NCBI GenBank assembly: GCA_025363385.1
Contig: JANYEA010000153.1
Coordinates: forward strand, 1 to 64,000
DNA length: 64,000 nt
From: Bacteroidota bacterium
Lineage (GTDB): Bacteria > Bacteroidota > Bacteroidia > Chitinophagales > Chitinophagaceae
Direction of reading: 5' to 3'
The stretch's first letter is position 1, and every line of letters begins with the position of its first letter. The notes under the pieces are model-generated. The model was not told the origin of the DNA. It worked only from the letters and a program-made list of their open reading frames with translations, and did no database searches. Made by a program: the position numbers and the translations under genes. Below, piece after piece: positions 35,639 through 44,947 of the stretch.

Positions 35639-35702
35639 CAAAGTAGTGCACTCTTAAAAGTTCCAACATGATTGTTATCACATAGATTTATGACTTTAAT
35701 CA
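35639..35702. promoter_or_regulatory. Divergent hydrogenase control region with two Crp/Fnr-like dyads
   Basis: TGATtgttATCA (35669-35680, perfect half-sites) and TGACtttaATCA (35691-35702, one mismatch) are centred exactly 22 bp apart, two helical turns. On the minus strand a -7-like TACTTTG lies at 35639-35645 with TTGG 17 bases upstream, so the first dyad would be centred about 40 bases before the hyaA transcription start, where class II Crp/Fnr activators bind. The site also lies about 80 bases before the plus-strand operon. All assignments are by motif only. Confidence 0.4.
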
Positions 35703-35759
35703 TGTTAATTGGATAGCTGTTTTGTTACATTGCAATAGAAATCATATAAACTCTTCCGT

Positions 35760-35951
35760 ATGAAAAAAATAACTGCATCTCTGGCACTATTGTTACCAGC
35801 AATTACATGGGCACATCCTGGTCATGGCGAAACCGATGGTTACACGATTATTCATTATTTTTCTGAGCCACAACACGCGATCATCACTTTAGGTGTATTG
35901 GCAGCTGTAACGGTGTATATTATCAGAGAACGCAGAAAGGGCAAATCCTAG
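35760..35951 (+). CDS. Small HPGHG membrane protein of the hydrogenase locus
   Basis: A 63-residue protein with a signal peptide ending at TWA, followed by HPGHGETDGY, a second His pair (IIHYF, PQHAI), one membrane helix (AIITLGVLAAVTVYII) and a basic RERRKGKS tail. The mature His-rich N-terminus faces the periplasm and resembles the HPGH start of HupE/UreJ nickel permeases, but the rest of that family is absent. It is the first gene of the hyp operon, 15 bases before hypA. A role in metal binding is inferred. Confidence 0.7.
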   Translation: MKKITASLALLLPAITWAHPGHGETDGYTIIHYFSEPQHAIITLGVLAAVTVYIIRERRKGKS

Positions 35952-35966
35952 TAAAGAAGCGCTCCC

Positions 35967-36311
35967 ATGCATGAATTATCCATTGTAATGAGCATTGTTG
36001 ATTTGGCTACAAAAGAAGCTGCCAAACATGATGCAACGATTATTGAAGAGATAGAATTAGACATCGGTTGCCTCACGGGCCTTGAAATGGATTCATTCGA
36101 ATTTGCTTGGAAACAAGGCGTAAAAAGAACTATATTAGAGAATGCTAAAAAAAAGGTAAATAGAATTGAAGGAAGGGCTAAATGTTCTGACTGCAATACG
36201 TATTTTCAAATGGAGCAGTTATTCGACAGTTGCCCCAATTGCAATAGTCATTTGGCAGAGATTATCAGTGGAAAAGAATTAAAGTTAAAAACCTTAGTAT
36301 TACCGGATTAG
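35967..36311 (+). CDS. hypA: Hydrogenase nickel chaperone HypA
   Basis: A 114-residue protein starting MHELSIVMSI, whose N-terminal Met-His-Glu binds nickel. The zinc site is CSDC (residues about 72-75) with CPNC near residue 90. It works with HypB to deliver nickel to the hydrogenase large subunit. Its length is normal for the family. Confidence 0.95.
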   Translation: MHELSIVMSIVDLATKEAAKHDATIIEEIELDIGCLTGLEMDSFEFAWKQGVKRTILENAKKKVNRIEGRAKCSDCNTYFQMEQLFDSCPNCNSHLAEIISGKELKLKTLVLPD

Positions 36312-36330
36312 AAGATTAAAATAGAACTAT

Positions 36331-37071
36331 ATGTGTGCAACCTGCGGGTGTGGACCCACTTCTCACCACGAACACGACCATGGGCATAGTCATGAGAATA
36401 ATCAAAAAACGGGCAGAAACATTGTTGATGTTGAACAGGATATCCTGCAAGAAAACAATTTGTTAGCAGCAAGGAACAGAGGCTTTTTTGAAGGCCGAAA
36501 TATCCTAGCCATTAATTTAGTAAGCTCTCCGGGATCTGGCAAAACCAGTTTACTTGAGAGAACCTTAACAGATTTAAAAACAGAACTTACATTTGCTGTT
36601 ATTGAGGGTGATCAGCAAACAGCAAATGATGCTGATAGAATTCATGCCACTGGCACGAAAGTTACACAAATCAATACCGGCAAAGGCTGTCATTTAGATG
36701 CCCATATGGTATTGCATGCTATGCAGGGAATGAAATTACAAGCCGACAGTATTTTATTTATAGAGAATGTAGGTAATTTGGTTTGTCCTGCGATGTTCGA
36801 TCTAGGTGAACAGGAAAGAGCTGTTGTAATCAGTGTAACAGAAGGTGATGATAAGCCGCTAAAGTATCCTGATATGTTTCATTCTTCTACACTTTGCATC
36901 ATTAATAAAACAGACCTACTCCCTTATGTTAAGTTTGATGTAGAAAAAGCAAAAGAATACGCCAAGAAAGTAAATCCTTCTTTAGAAATTATCGAACTAA
37001 GTTGTACCAGCGGAGAGGGCATGCAACAATGGTATCAATGGTTAAAAAGTAAAGTATTAACGCCTGCTTAA
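36331..37071 (+). CDS. hypB: Hydrogenase nickel incorporation GTPase HypB
   Basis: A 246-residue protein. The N-terminus has CATCGCGPTSHHEHDHGHSH, combining the CxxCGC-type high-affinity nickel site with a short His-rich tail. The G domain has the P-loop SSPGSGKTSLLE, the metal-site GKGCHLDAHMV at the dimer interface, ENVGNLVCPA, and NKTDLLPYV as G4. It delivers nickel to HyaB with HypA, using GTP. Confidence 0.95.
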   Translation: MCATCGCGPTSHHEHDHGHSHENNQKTGRNIVDVEQDILQENNLLAARNRGFFEGRNILAINLVSSPGSGKTSLLERTLTDLKTELTFAVIEGDQQTANDADRIHATGTKVTQINTGKGCHLDAHMVLHAMQGMKLQADSILFIENVGNLVCPAMFDLGEQERAVVISVTEGDDKPLKYPDMFHSSTLCIINKTDLLPYVKFDVEKAKEYAKKVNPSLEIIELSCTSGEGMQQWYQWLKSKVLTPA

Positions 37072-37081
37072 AAATATTTCC

Positions 37082-39379
37082 ATGCAGGCTTTTCATATTC
37101 ATATCACTGGTTTAGTTCAGGGAGTGGGCTTTAGACCCTGGGTTCATAAATTAGCATCAACTTATTCATTGGATGGGTATGTAAATAATGGACTAGATGG
37201 TGTTCATATTTATTGTTCAGGCAAGGAATCAGATATAATAGAATTCTATCAAACCCTGATAGATCGACCTCCAGTTCAGGCATTGATTACTTCACACCAA
37301 ATTATGCCCTATTCAACAACTTTGGAAAAAGGTTTCTATATTCAAAAAAGCGATACAAAAAATAGAGTTGATTTACTAATCACACCAGACATTTCACTTT
37401 GCGAGGATTGCAGAAGAGAAATCAAAACAATCGGTAACAAAAGGTATCAATACCCATTTACTACCTGTGTAAATTGTGGTCCAAGGTATTCAATTACAAC
37501 CCGGTTTCCATACGATCGCGAAAACACAACCATGAATGCATTAAGACAGTGCACAAGTTGTAAAACTGAATATGAAAACATAAGAGATAACCGTTATCAT
37601 AGCCAAACAAATAGCTGTGCTGAATGCTGTATAGAAATGCATCTTTACAGTTATAATGGTAATGAAATAAAGTATGAGCAAAGAGATTATTTAGAAAATT
37701 TAGTTGCCTATTTAAGTGAAGGGAAAATACTTGCCGTAAAAGGAATTGGAGGCTACCTGCTTTTATGTGATGCTACCAATGAAAATACAATTATCAAATT
37801 AAGGGAAAGAAAATATAGACCCAGTAAACCATTCGCCATTTTATATGCCGATATAGAAATGGCATTTGCAGATTTAGCTATTAGTCCTTTGGAATTAACT
37901 GCACTAAAAGACAGGTCAGCACCAATTGTAATCTGTTCATTAAAAACCTATCCCGAAAATGGTATTTGCGCCGATCGTATTGCACCAAATTTACATTGTA
38001 TCGGGGCGATGTTGCCTTCTACAGCATTACTTCAATTAATCGCCGACAAATTTGGGAAGCCCCTAATTGCCACATCTGCTAATATTAGCGGCTCTCCTAT
38101 CATATACAAGGATGCAGACGCATTGCGGTGGCTTTCAACGATTGCTGACTTCATTCTAACATACGACCGTGAAATTGTTGCACCACAAGATGATTCTGTT
38201 ATACAAATCAGTAATCGTGGTCAAAAAATAATTCTAAGAAGAAGTCGCGGACTTTCACCAAATTATTATCCAATTACATTTTCAAAACTGCCTTCTAATA
38301 CCCTTGCCATGGGAGCAGAATTAAAAGCAACTTTTTCTATTTCTAAAAACCAGATGCTTTTTATTAGTCAGTTTTTAGGCGATCAGGAATCTGTTGAATC
38401 ACAAGACAGTTATGATGCTGCATTAGATCATGTTTCTGGTTTATTACACTTTATACCAAAGCAAATCTTAATCGACAAACATCCTCGCTATTATGTTTCT
38501 GAAAAAGGTTTAATGCTTTCTCAAAAACTAACTGCCCCACTTTATCAGATACAACATCATGAAGCACATTTTTCAGCTGTGATGGCTGAGAATAAATTAC
38601 TCGATTTAAAAGAACCCATACTAGGTATTATTTGGGATGGTGCTGGATACGGAACAGATGAACAAATTTGGGGCGGAGAGGTTTTTATTTACGACCAGGG
38701 TGAAATTAAAAGAACAGCTCATCTCAAATATTTTCCACAGTTAATGGGCGATAAAATGAACAAAGAACCCAGGCTTTCTGCATTGAGTATTTTACAAAAT
38801 TTACCACTTGCGCAAAACCTGATTCAAAAACATTTTACGCCACAAGAATGGACCTATTATCAGCAAGTTATAAGGCAACCTGATTTAGTTTATACCAGCA
38901 GTATGGGAAGATTAATAGATGCTGTTGCTTGCTTATTAGGATTAATGCCGGTATGTTCATATGAAGGAGAATCTGCAATGCTTTTAGAAGCATTAGCCAA
39001 AAAATGTAAGAGCCGAACCTACGATTATTACCACTTACCTTTGAATGACGGTGAATTTGATTGGACTGTATTGATTTACGAATTGATTCACGATTGGTCT
39101 CAGAAAGAAGCAAACGAAGTAATAGCCTGGAAATTTTTCTATTCGTTAGCAAAAGCAATTGCAAGAACAAGTAATCATTTTTTTATAGATAAAATTGCTT
39201 TTAGTGGGGGTGTTTTTCAAAACGCATTGTTAGTTGATATGATCATAGAAATTCTTCAACACAAGAGACAGCTTTATTTTCATGTTCAATTAAGCCCGAA
39301 TGACGAATGTATTAGCATGGGACAAATTGCATGGTACAGTAAATTTGGAGAGCATAATATAAACGAGAATTCAAATTAA
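37082..39379 (+). CDS. hypF: Carbamoyltransferase HypF
   Basis: A 765-residue protein with all four parts: acylphosphatase (residues 1-90, GLVQGVGFRPWVHKLA), two zinc fingers (CEDCRREI, CVNCGPRYS, CTSCKTEY, CAECC), a YrdC-like domain (VKGIGGYLLLCDA, RPSKPFAILY, ATSANISG) and a Kae1-like C-terminal domain (HHEAHFSAVMAE, WDGAGYGTD, AFSGGVFQNALL). It makes the carbamoyl precursor of the iron cyanide ligands from carbamoyl phosphate and passes it to HypE. It begins 10 bases after hypB. Confidence 0.95.
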   Translation: MQAFHIHITGLVQGVGFRPWVHKLASTYSLDGYVNNGLDGVHIYCSGKESDIIEFYQTLIDRPPVQALITSHQIMPYSTTLEKGFYIQKSDTKNRVDLLITPDISLCEDCRREIKTIGNKRYQYPFTTCVNCGPRYSITTRFPYDRENTTMNALRQCTSCKTEYENIRDNRYHSQTNSCAECCIEMHLYSYNGNEIKYEQRDYLENLVAYLSEGKILAVKGIGGYLLLCDATNENTIIKLRERKYRPSKPFAILYADIEMAFADLAISPLELTALKDRSAPIVICSLKTYPENGICADRIAPNLHCIGAMLPSTALLQLIADKFGKPLIATSANISGSPIIYKDADALRWLSTIADFILTYDREIVAPQDDSVIQISNRGQKIILRRSRGLSPNYYPITFSKLPSNTLAMGAELKATFSISKNQMLFISQFLGDQESVESQDSYDAALDHVSGLLHFIPKQILIDKHPRYYVSEKGLMLSQKLTAPLYQIQHHEAHFSAVMAENKLLDLKEPILGIIWDGAGYGTDEQIWGGEVFIYDQGEIKRTAHLKYFPQLMGDKMNKEPRLSALSILQNLPLAQNLIQKHFTPQEWTYYQQVIRQPDLVYTSSMGRLIDAVACLLGLMPVCSYEGESAMLLEALAKKCKSRTYDYYHLPLNDGEFDWTVLIYELIHDWSQKEANEVIAWKFFYSLAKAIARTSNHFFIDKIAFSGGVFQNALLVDMIIEILQHKRQLYFHVQLSPNDECISMGQIAWYSKFGEHNINENSN

Positions 39380-39408
39380 CTTTATTACACCATCACAAAT
39401 CAATCATT

Positions 39409-39681
39409 ATGTGCTTAGCTATTCCCGGAAAAATAATTGCCATCACCGATCAACTTGATGAAACTTTTAGAAAAGGAAAAGTGTCATTTGGCGGTATCAT
39501 GAAAGAAGTGAGTCTTTATATGGTTCCTGAAGCCGTGGTGGGTGACTATGTGTTAGTTCATGTGGGTGTTGCCATTAATATTGTGGATGAAGAAGAAGCC
39601 AAGCTCACATTTAGCTATTTAAAGAGTATGGGAGAAGTAGAAGAATTAGACGCTCCTGATTCCATAAAAAATAATTCATAA
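39409..39681 (+). CDS. hypC: Hydrogenase assembly chaperone HypC
   Basis: A 90-residue protein with the diagnostic start MCLAIPGKI, in which Cys2 contacts iron during cofactor assembly. The OB-like fold follows (VSFGGIMKEVSLYMVPEA, VHVGVAINIVDEEEA). It carries the Fe(CN)2CO group with HypD and hands it to HyaB. The next gene, hypD, starts 2 bases after its stop. Confidence 0.95.
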   Translation: MCLAIPGKIIAITDQLDETFRKGKVSFGGIMKEVSLYMVPEAVVGDYVLVHVGVAINIVDEEEAKLTFSYLKSMGEVEELDAPDSIKNNS

Positions 39682-39683
39682 GC

Positions 39684-40781
39684 ATGAAATTTTTATCAGA
39701 ATATCGCGACCCGCAATTGGTTCAAGATTATATTCAGGAAATACATCGAATTACTACCAAGAGTTGGACCTTAATGGAAATTTGTGGAGGTCAAACACAT
39801 AGCCTGGTAAAAAATGGCATATTGGATATGTTGCCTGAAAAAATTACTATGGTACATGGCCCGGGCTGCCCGGTCTGTGTTACTAGTGTTAGTGTGATAG
39901 ACGAAGCTGTTTGGCTAGCGGAACAACCCAATCATATTTTATGTTCTTTTGGTGATATGTTAAGAGTACCTGGCAGCAAGAAAAGTTTATTAGAAGCAAA
40001 GGCCGAAGGTGGAGATGTTAGAATTTTATATTCACCTTTAGAAGCCGTAGAATTAGCAAAACAAAACCCTTCAAAAGAAGTGATTTTTTTTGCAGTGGGT
40101 TTTGAAACCACAGCACCCGCAAATGCGCTCAGCGTGGTACATGCAGCACAGCAACAAGTACTTAATTATAGTATACTAGCATCTCATGTACTTGTTCCTC
40201 CGGCAATGGAAGCTATTTTAAGTGATGAAGCAAATGTGATAGATGCATTTTTAGCAGCAGGACATGTTTGTACTATTATGGGATTAGATGAATATTATCC
40301 AGTTGCAGAAAAATATCAAATACCAATTGTGGTAACAGGCTTTGAGCCAGTTGATCTTCTACAAGGAATTTTAATGGCACTAAAACAATTAGAAAAGGGA
40401 GAACATACCGTAGAAAACCAATATTCAAGAGCTGTTTTAAGAGAGGGCAATAAAATGGCAAAAGAAACCATTGAAAAAGTCTTTTCCATTAGCGATCGAG
40501 TTTGGAGGGGAATCGGGTCTATTCCCCAAAGTGGTTTTGAAGTAAATGAACGCTATAAATGGTACAATGCCAGATTGAAATTTCATATTGATATCCCATT
40601 TGCTGAAGAAAATAAAGAATGTATTAGTGGAGATATCATGAAGGGTTTAAAAAAACCAAAACAGTGCCCGAATTTTGGAATCAAGTGTAAACCGGAACAC
40701 CCACTTGGTGCACCAATGGTTAGTAGCGAAGGTGCATGTGCTGCCTATTATCATTATAGTTCAGATACCATTATTCAATAA
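39684..40781 (+). CDS. hypD: Hydrogenase iron-cofactor scaffold HypD
   Basis: A 365-residue iron-sulfur protein. Motifs are MEICGGQTHSLVKNG, HGPGCPVCVT (thiol-redox Cys pair) and GFETTAPANAL. The C-terminal cluster-binding set is CPNFGIKCKPEHPLGAP and SSEGACAAYY. It assembles the iron with its cyanide and CO ligands in complex with HypC and HypE. Confidence 0.95.
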   Translation: MKFLSEYRDPQLVQDYIQEIHRITTKSWTLMEICGGQTHSLVKNGILDMLPEKITMVHGPGCPVCVTSVSVIDEAVWLAEQPNHILCSFGDMLRVPGSKKSLLEAKAEGGDVRILYSPLEAVELAKQNPSKEVIFFAVGFETTAPANALSVVHAAQQQVLNYSILASHVLVPPAMEAILSDEANVIDAFLAAGHVCTIMGLDEYYPVAEKYQIPIVVTGFEPVDLLQGILMALKQLEKGEHTVENQYSRAVLREGNKMAKETIEKVFSISDRVWRGIGSIPQSGFEVNERYKWYNARLKFHIDIPFAEENKECISGDIMKGLKKPKQCPNFGIKCKPEHPLGAPMVSSEGACAAYYHYSSDTIIQ

Positions 40782-40846
40782 CTTATTGTTTGATTCTAAA
40801 ATTGAACCAATTGACAAATCAAAATAGTTTTCAGTTATCCTGTCCC

Positions 40847-41866
40847 ATGCCAAAATTCGATTTTGATGTAATTACACTTGGTCATGGTAGCGGCGGTTTA
40901 TTAACCCACCGATTATTACAAAGTGGTGTATTTGATATTTTAAAAAATGATATGCTCGATCAGCAACATGATGGAGCAAGTTTTACGTTAGAAGGCAAAA
41001 CAGCATTTAGTACAGACAGTTATGTGATCTCTCCTATTTTTTTTCCTGGTGGAAATATAGGGGAACTGGCAGTGTATGGTACCGTAAATGATCTTGCCAT
41101 GTGTGGAGCAGAAGCAAAATATCTCTCATTGGCATTTATTATTGAAGAAGGAATGACCATGGAATCTTTCTGGATCGTTTTAAACGGTATTAAACGGGCA
41201 ATAGACAAAGCCGGGGTAAAAATTGTAACAGGAGACACTAAAGTGGTTGAAAGGGGTAAAGGAGATCAAATATTTATTAATACATCTGGAATTGGAATAG
41301 TACACCCAAAGGCCCAAATTCATCATAATCGGATAAAAGTTGGGGATCAAATTATACTCAGTGGAAATATTGCCCAACACGGAATTGCTATCATGAGTAA
41401 GAGAGAAGGACTAACATTTGAAACAGATATTGTTAGTGATTCAAATAACCTTAATCATACCATAATTGGTTTGATAAGTGAATTAGGAGAAGATATTAAA
41501 TTTTTGCGCGATCCCACTAGAGGTGGCCTTGCTTCTGTATTAAACGAATTAGCAGAAATCAGAAAACTAGGTTTCGTGATTGATCAAAATAGCATCCCTA
41601 TTGACGATCAGGTTGAAGGAGCCTGTGAAATGCTTGGCCTTGATCCACTTTATGTGGCTAATGAGGGATTATTTGTGGCAATAGTTAAAAAAGAGGTAGC
41701 TCTTAAAGCCTTATCAATATTACAGAAAGATGAGAATGGCATACATGCTAGAATCATTGGCGAAGTAACCGATGCACATGCAGGTAAGGTAATGATGAAA
41801 AGTAGAATTGGTGGACATCGAGTTGTGGGTTATTTAACTGGTGAACAATTACCAAGAATCTGCTAA
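40847..41866 (+). CDS. hypE: Carbamoyl dehydratase HypE
   Basis: The track starts at a TTG at 40790; the ATG at 40847 (MPKFDFDVITLGHGSGG) matches the usual family start and gives 339 residues. Signature parts are GHGSGGLLTHRLL, FSTDSYVISPIFFPGGNIG, NDLAMCGAEAKYL, FLRDPTRGGLASVLNE and the C-terminal PRIC, whose Cys is carbamoylated by HypF and dehydrated to thiocyanate. It completes the hyp set. It resembles SelD in fold, but the C-terminal Cys and context settle the call. Confidence 0.93.
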   Translation: MPKFDFDVITLGHGSGGLLTHRLLQSGVFDILKNDMLDQQHDGASFTLEGKTAFSTDSYVISPIFFPGGNIGELAVYGTVNDLAMCGAEAKYLSLAFIIEEGMTMESFWIVLNGIKRAIDKAGVKIVTGDTKVVERGKGDQIFINTSGIGIVHPKAQIHHNRIKVGDQIILSGNIAQHGIAIMSKREGLTFETDIVSDSNNLNHTIIGLISELGEDIKFLRDPTRGGLASVLNELAEIRKLGFVIDQNSIPIDDQVEGACEMLGLDPLYVANEGLFVAIVKKEVALKALSILQKDENGIHARIIGEVTDAHAGKVMMKSRIGGHRVVGYLTGEQLPRIC

Positions 41867-41983
41867 TGCTTTTTAAAAGTTAAGATTTATCATCCCAATT
41901 TACAATGCTATTATTTGAATGAATAGTGCTATAACAGAATTTAATAATTAATTACTGTTGTAACACCATTTAAAACAAACGAT

Positions 41984-43483
41984 ATGCCACAGCCAAAACC
42001 TCATTTTAAGCCCCAATACGATAATTTTATCGGTGGGCAATTTGTACCTCCTGTTAGCGGAGTTTATTTCGAAAATGCTAGTCCAATTGACGGCAAAGTA
42101 TTTACCAAAGCTGCCAGATCTGGCAAGGAAGACATCGAATTAGCACTTGATGCAGCTCATCTGGCATTCAACACCTGGAGTAAAACATCAGCAGCTTATC
42201 GAGCCTCGGTACTCAACAAAATTGCAGATTGCATGGAAGCCAATCTTCCTTATTTGGCTACCATAGAAACAATCGACAATGGTAAACCAATTCGTGAATC
42301 TGTGAATGTAGATCTTCCCCTTTGCATCGACCACTTCCGTTATTTTGCAGGAGTAATACGTGCCGAAGAAGGATCCATTTCTGAGCATGATGAAACTACA
42401 GTTAGTATTGTTATGCATGAGCCCTTGGGTGTAGTTGGACAAATCATACCCTGGAATTTTCCATTACTGATGGCAGTTTGGAAAATAGCACCTGCCCTAG
42501 CTGCGGGTTGTTGTGTGGTAGTAAAACCAGCAGAGCAAACTCCCACTTCGATTATTTGCTTAATGGAATTGATCAAAGATATTGTTCCCCCAGGTGTAAT
42601 AAATATTGTAACAGGATTTGGACCAGAAGCTGGTAAGCCCCTTGCTCAGTCTCCTCGTATTTCAAAAGTTTCATTCACAGGTGAAACAACTACCGGAAGA
42701 TTAATTATGCAATATGCCTCAGAAAACCTGATTCCCGTTACTATGGAATTGGGAGGTAAATCGCCTAATATTTTCTTCCCTTCAGTGGCAGACCATGATG
42801 ATGATTTCTTTGACAAAGCAGTGGAAGGCGCAGTGCTATTTGCAGTAAATCAGGGTGAGGTTTGTACCTGTCCTTCACGCATCTTGGTGCATGAAAGCAT
42901 TTATGAAAAGTTTATGAGTAAAGTAATTGAAAGAACGAAAGCTATCAAAATTGGTAATCCGCTTGATGCCGATACTATGATGGGAGCTCAAGCTTCAAAC
43001 GATCAATACGAAAAAATACAATCCTATTTGAAGCTAGGCAAAGAAGAAGGCGCCGAATTACTTTGCGGAGGAGAAGCCAATAAATTAGAAGGTGAGCTGG
43101 CTGGTGGTTATTATATCCAACCTACTCTTTTTAAAGGTCATAATAAGATGCGCATATTTCAGGAAGAAATATTCGGGCCTGTTGTATGTGTAACCACATT
43201 CAAAACCACCGAAGAAGCCATTGCCATTGCAAATGACACATTGTATGGATTAGGTGCTGGTGTATGGACAAGAGATGCACATGAATTGTATCAGGTACCT
43301 AGGGCTATTCAAGCGGGCCGTGTTTGGGTAAATTGTTACCATGCATATCCTGCACACGCACCATTTGGAGGCTATAAAAAATCTGGATTTGGAAGAGAAA
43401 ACCATAAGATGATGCTGGGTTATTATCGCCAAACTAAAAACATGCTGATTTCTTATAGCAAGAAGAAGCTTGGCTTTTTTTAG
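41984..43483 (+). CDS. NAD-dependent aldehyde dehydrogenase (acetaldehyde dehydrogenase type)
   Basis: A 499-residue enzyme of the ALDH superfamily: [45 protein letters not shown] with the general-base region, and the nucleophile Cys in [11 protein letters not shown]. The sequence resembles AldB/ExaC enzymes, which oxidise acetaldehyde and similar small aldehydes. The following DUF779 gene supports this, because that family is commonly next to such enzymes. A hairpin terminator follows the gene. Confidence 0.88.
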   Translation: MPQPKPHFKPQYDNFIGGQFVPPVSGVYFENASPIDGKVFTKAARSGKEDIELALDAAHLAFNTWSKTSAAYRASVLNKIADCMEANLPYLATIETIDNGKPIRESVNVDLPLCIDHFRYFAGVIRAEEGSISEHDETTVSIVMHEPLGVVGQIIPWNFPLLMAVWKIAPALAAGCCVVVKPAEQTPTSIICLMELIKDIVPPGVINIVTGFGPEAGKPLAQSPRISKVSFTGETTTGRLIMQYASENLIPVTMELGGKSPNIFFPSVADHDDDFFDKAVEGAVLFAVNQGEVCTCPSRILVHESIYEKFMSKVIERTKAIKIGNPLDADTMMGAQASNDQYEKIQSYLKLGKEEGAELLCGGEANKLEGELAGGYYIQPTLFKGHNKMRIFQEEIFGPVVCVTTFKTTEEAIAIANDTLYGLGAGVWTRDAHELYQVPRAIQAGRVWVNCYHAYPAHAPFGGYKKSGFGRENHKMMLGYYRQTKNMLISYSKKKLGFF

Positions 43484-43508
43484 CGGCAATAGCAAGTAGT
43501 CGTGATCA

Positions 43509-43541
43509 AATACCGGTAAGATTTTCTTATCGGTATTTTTA
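43509..43541 (+). terminator. Hairpin terminator/attenuator between the aldehyde dehydrogenase and DUF779 genes
   Basis: AATACCGGTAAGA pairs with TCTTATCGGTATT around a TTT loop, with a single G/T wobble in a 13-bp stem, and TTTTTATAT follows. It ends 12 bases before the DUF779 ATG, so that gene is expressed by read-through or from its own promoter. Confidence 0.7.
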
Positions 43542-43552
43542 TATCTTTAAAT

Positions 43553-43927
43553 ATGATTGCAAGGGTAACAATTAGTGAAGAAGCAAAGTTAGTAGTTAAA
43601 GAATTACAACTAAAATTCGGGGAACTTATGTTTCACCAAAGTGGTGGCTGTTGTGATGGATCTCAACCCATGTGTTTTGAAAAAGGCGATTTCATTTTAG
43701 GGAATAGCGATGTTTGTTTAGGAGAAATTGAAGGCTGCGAATTTTGGATGAATAAAGATCAATTTGAATATTGGAAATATACACAACTAAATATTCATAT
43801 TACAAAAGGAAGAGGGTCTAGTTTTTCATTAGAAATACCAATGGGCTTACGTTTCCTTACACAATCAAAAATATTTACGGAATCTGAATTGCAAAATTTA
43901 GTGCCAATAAGGTGGATCGAAAATTAA
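43553..43927 (+). CDS. DUF779 protein
   Basis: A 124-residue soluble protein with the DUF779 pattern: MFHQSGGCCDGSQPMCF with a Cys pair, then GDFILGNSDVCLG, and EFWMNKDQFEYWKYTQL. The conserved Cys and acidic residues suggest a metal site. The family is found beside acetaldehyde/alcohol dehydrogenases; its function is not established. Its stop overlaps the convergent AraC-type gene by 4 bases. Confidence 0.8.
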   Translation: MIARVTISEEAKLVVKELQLKFGELMFHQSGGCCDGSQPMCFEKGDFILGNSDVCLGEIEGCEFWMNKDQFEYWKYTQLNIHITKGRGSSFSLEIPMGLRFLTQSKIFTESELQNLVPIRWIEN

Positions 43928-44850
43928 TTATTTAAATTAAGTTGTTGGTATTGCCTTGGAGTTATTCCTTCATGTTGTTTGAAAGCTCTTATAAAATAAT
44001 TGCAATCGTCGAACCCTACTTCGTAAGAAACATTTTTAATAAATATATGCTTGTCTTTCAATAGTCTTTTGGCAAGTTTAATTCTCTCTAATACAATAAA
44101 TTCAATTGGGCTAATACCGAGTTCTGTCTTGAACATTCTATACAAAGAAGCTGAACTCACACTCGCTAATTTTGCAATTTCAGGTAGAAATAATTTGGTA
44201 TGAATATTCTGCCGAATATAACCGATGATGAATGATAAATGCGGATGGGTTTTATTCAAATCTCCATCTCGCACTTCTTTTAAATTTTGACATTGTGCAA
44301 TATGAATCAACAATTCCTGTAAGGTTAAATCTGCTAATACATCCTTTGATACAGAAGTGCTTTGACAAATATTAATCAGTTTATGAACCGTGAATGCCAA
44401 TTCTGCATTATTGTAAAAAAAGGAATTTCGTTCATCTAATTTCCAATAATCGCTACGCCCTTCTTTTGGATATTTTTCATTGAGTAGTTGAAGTGTATCA
44501 AGTATTTTTTTATTATCGATGGCAAGGGCTAAACATTGGGTTGGATTTTCCATAGCTGCTTCTGGAAAATCAATGATCATTTCTACATTTGCCGGAACTA
44601 TTACAGATTCTCCAGGTAGATACTCAAAACCAGGCTGATCAAATAATCGCATTACTTTTTTACCACGCAACATACTGGTAACTACTAAGTCATTAAATCG
44701 AAGGGAAACTAGCTCAGATTGTTGGTAGGTTTCAAATAAGTTAAGTTCACAGTTTTCTAAATTATAAATCGTTCTGTTCTCCACTAAGGTTTTTAAGGAA
44801 AACTCTTTCGACAAAGCTGGGGTGATGGGCACTATTTTATTAGGCAACAT
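43924..44850 (-). CDS. AraC family transcriptional regulator
   Basis: A 308-residue protein. The N-terminal half (residues about 1-190) is an AraC_N-type domain. The C-terminal half has two helix-turn-helix motifs: LFLPEIAKLASVSSASLYRMF and IKNVSYEVGFDDCNYFIRAF with HEGITPRQYQQ, the AraC/XylS signature. It is convergent with the aldehyde dehydrogenase/DUF779 pair, and related regulators (AdhR/AraC type) control such genes, so it is the obvious candidate to regulate them. Confidence 0.85.
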   Translation of the reverse strand: MLPNKIVPITPALSKEFSLKTLVENRTIYNLENCELNLFETYQQSELVSLRFNDLVVTSMLRGKKVMRLFDQPGFEYLPGESVIVPANVEMIIDFPEAAMENPTQCLALAIDNKKILDTLQLLNEKYPKEGRSDYWKLDERNSFFYNNAELAFTVHKLINICQSTSVSKDVLADLTLQELLIHIAQCQNLKEVRDGDLNKTHPHLSFIIGYIRQNIHTKLFLPEIAKLASVSSASLYRMFKTELGISPIEFIVLERIKLAKRLLKDKHIFIKNVSYEVGFDDCNYFIRAFKQHEGITPRQYQQLNLNN

Positions 44851-44947
44851 GCTTCTATAATAGCTTTAGGCAGGTGAACAATCGTTTTACCTCTTAAAGA
44901 TATTCTTTTGAAAATACAACACCAATAAAATCATTGTGCTGTTTTCG

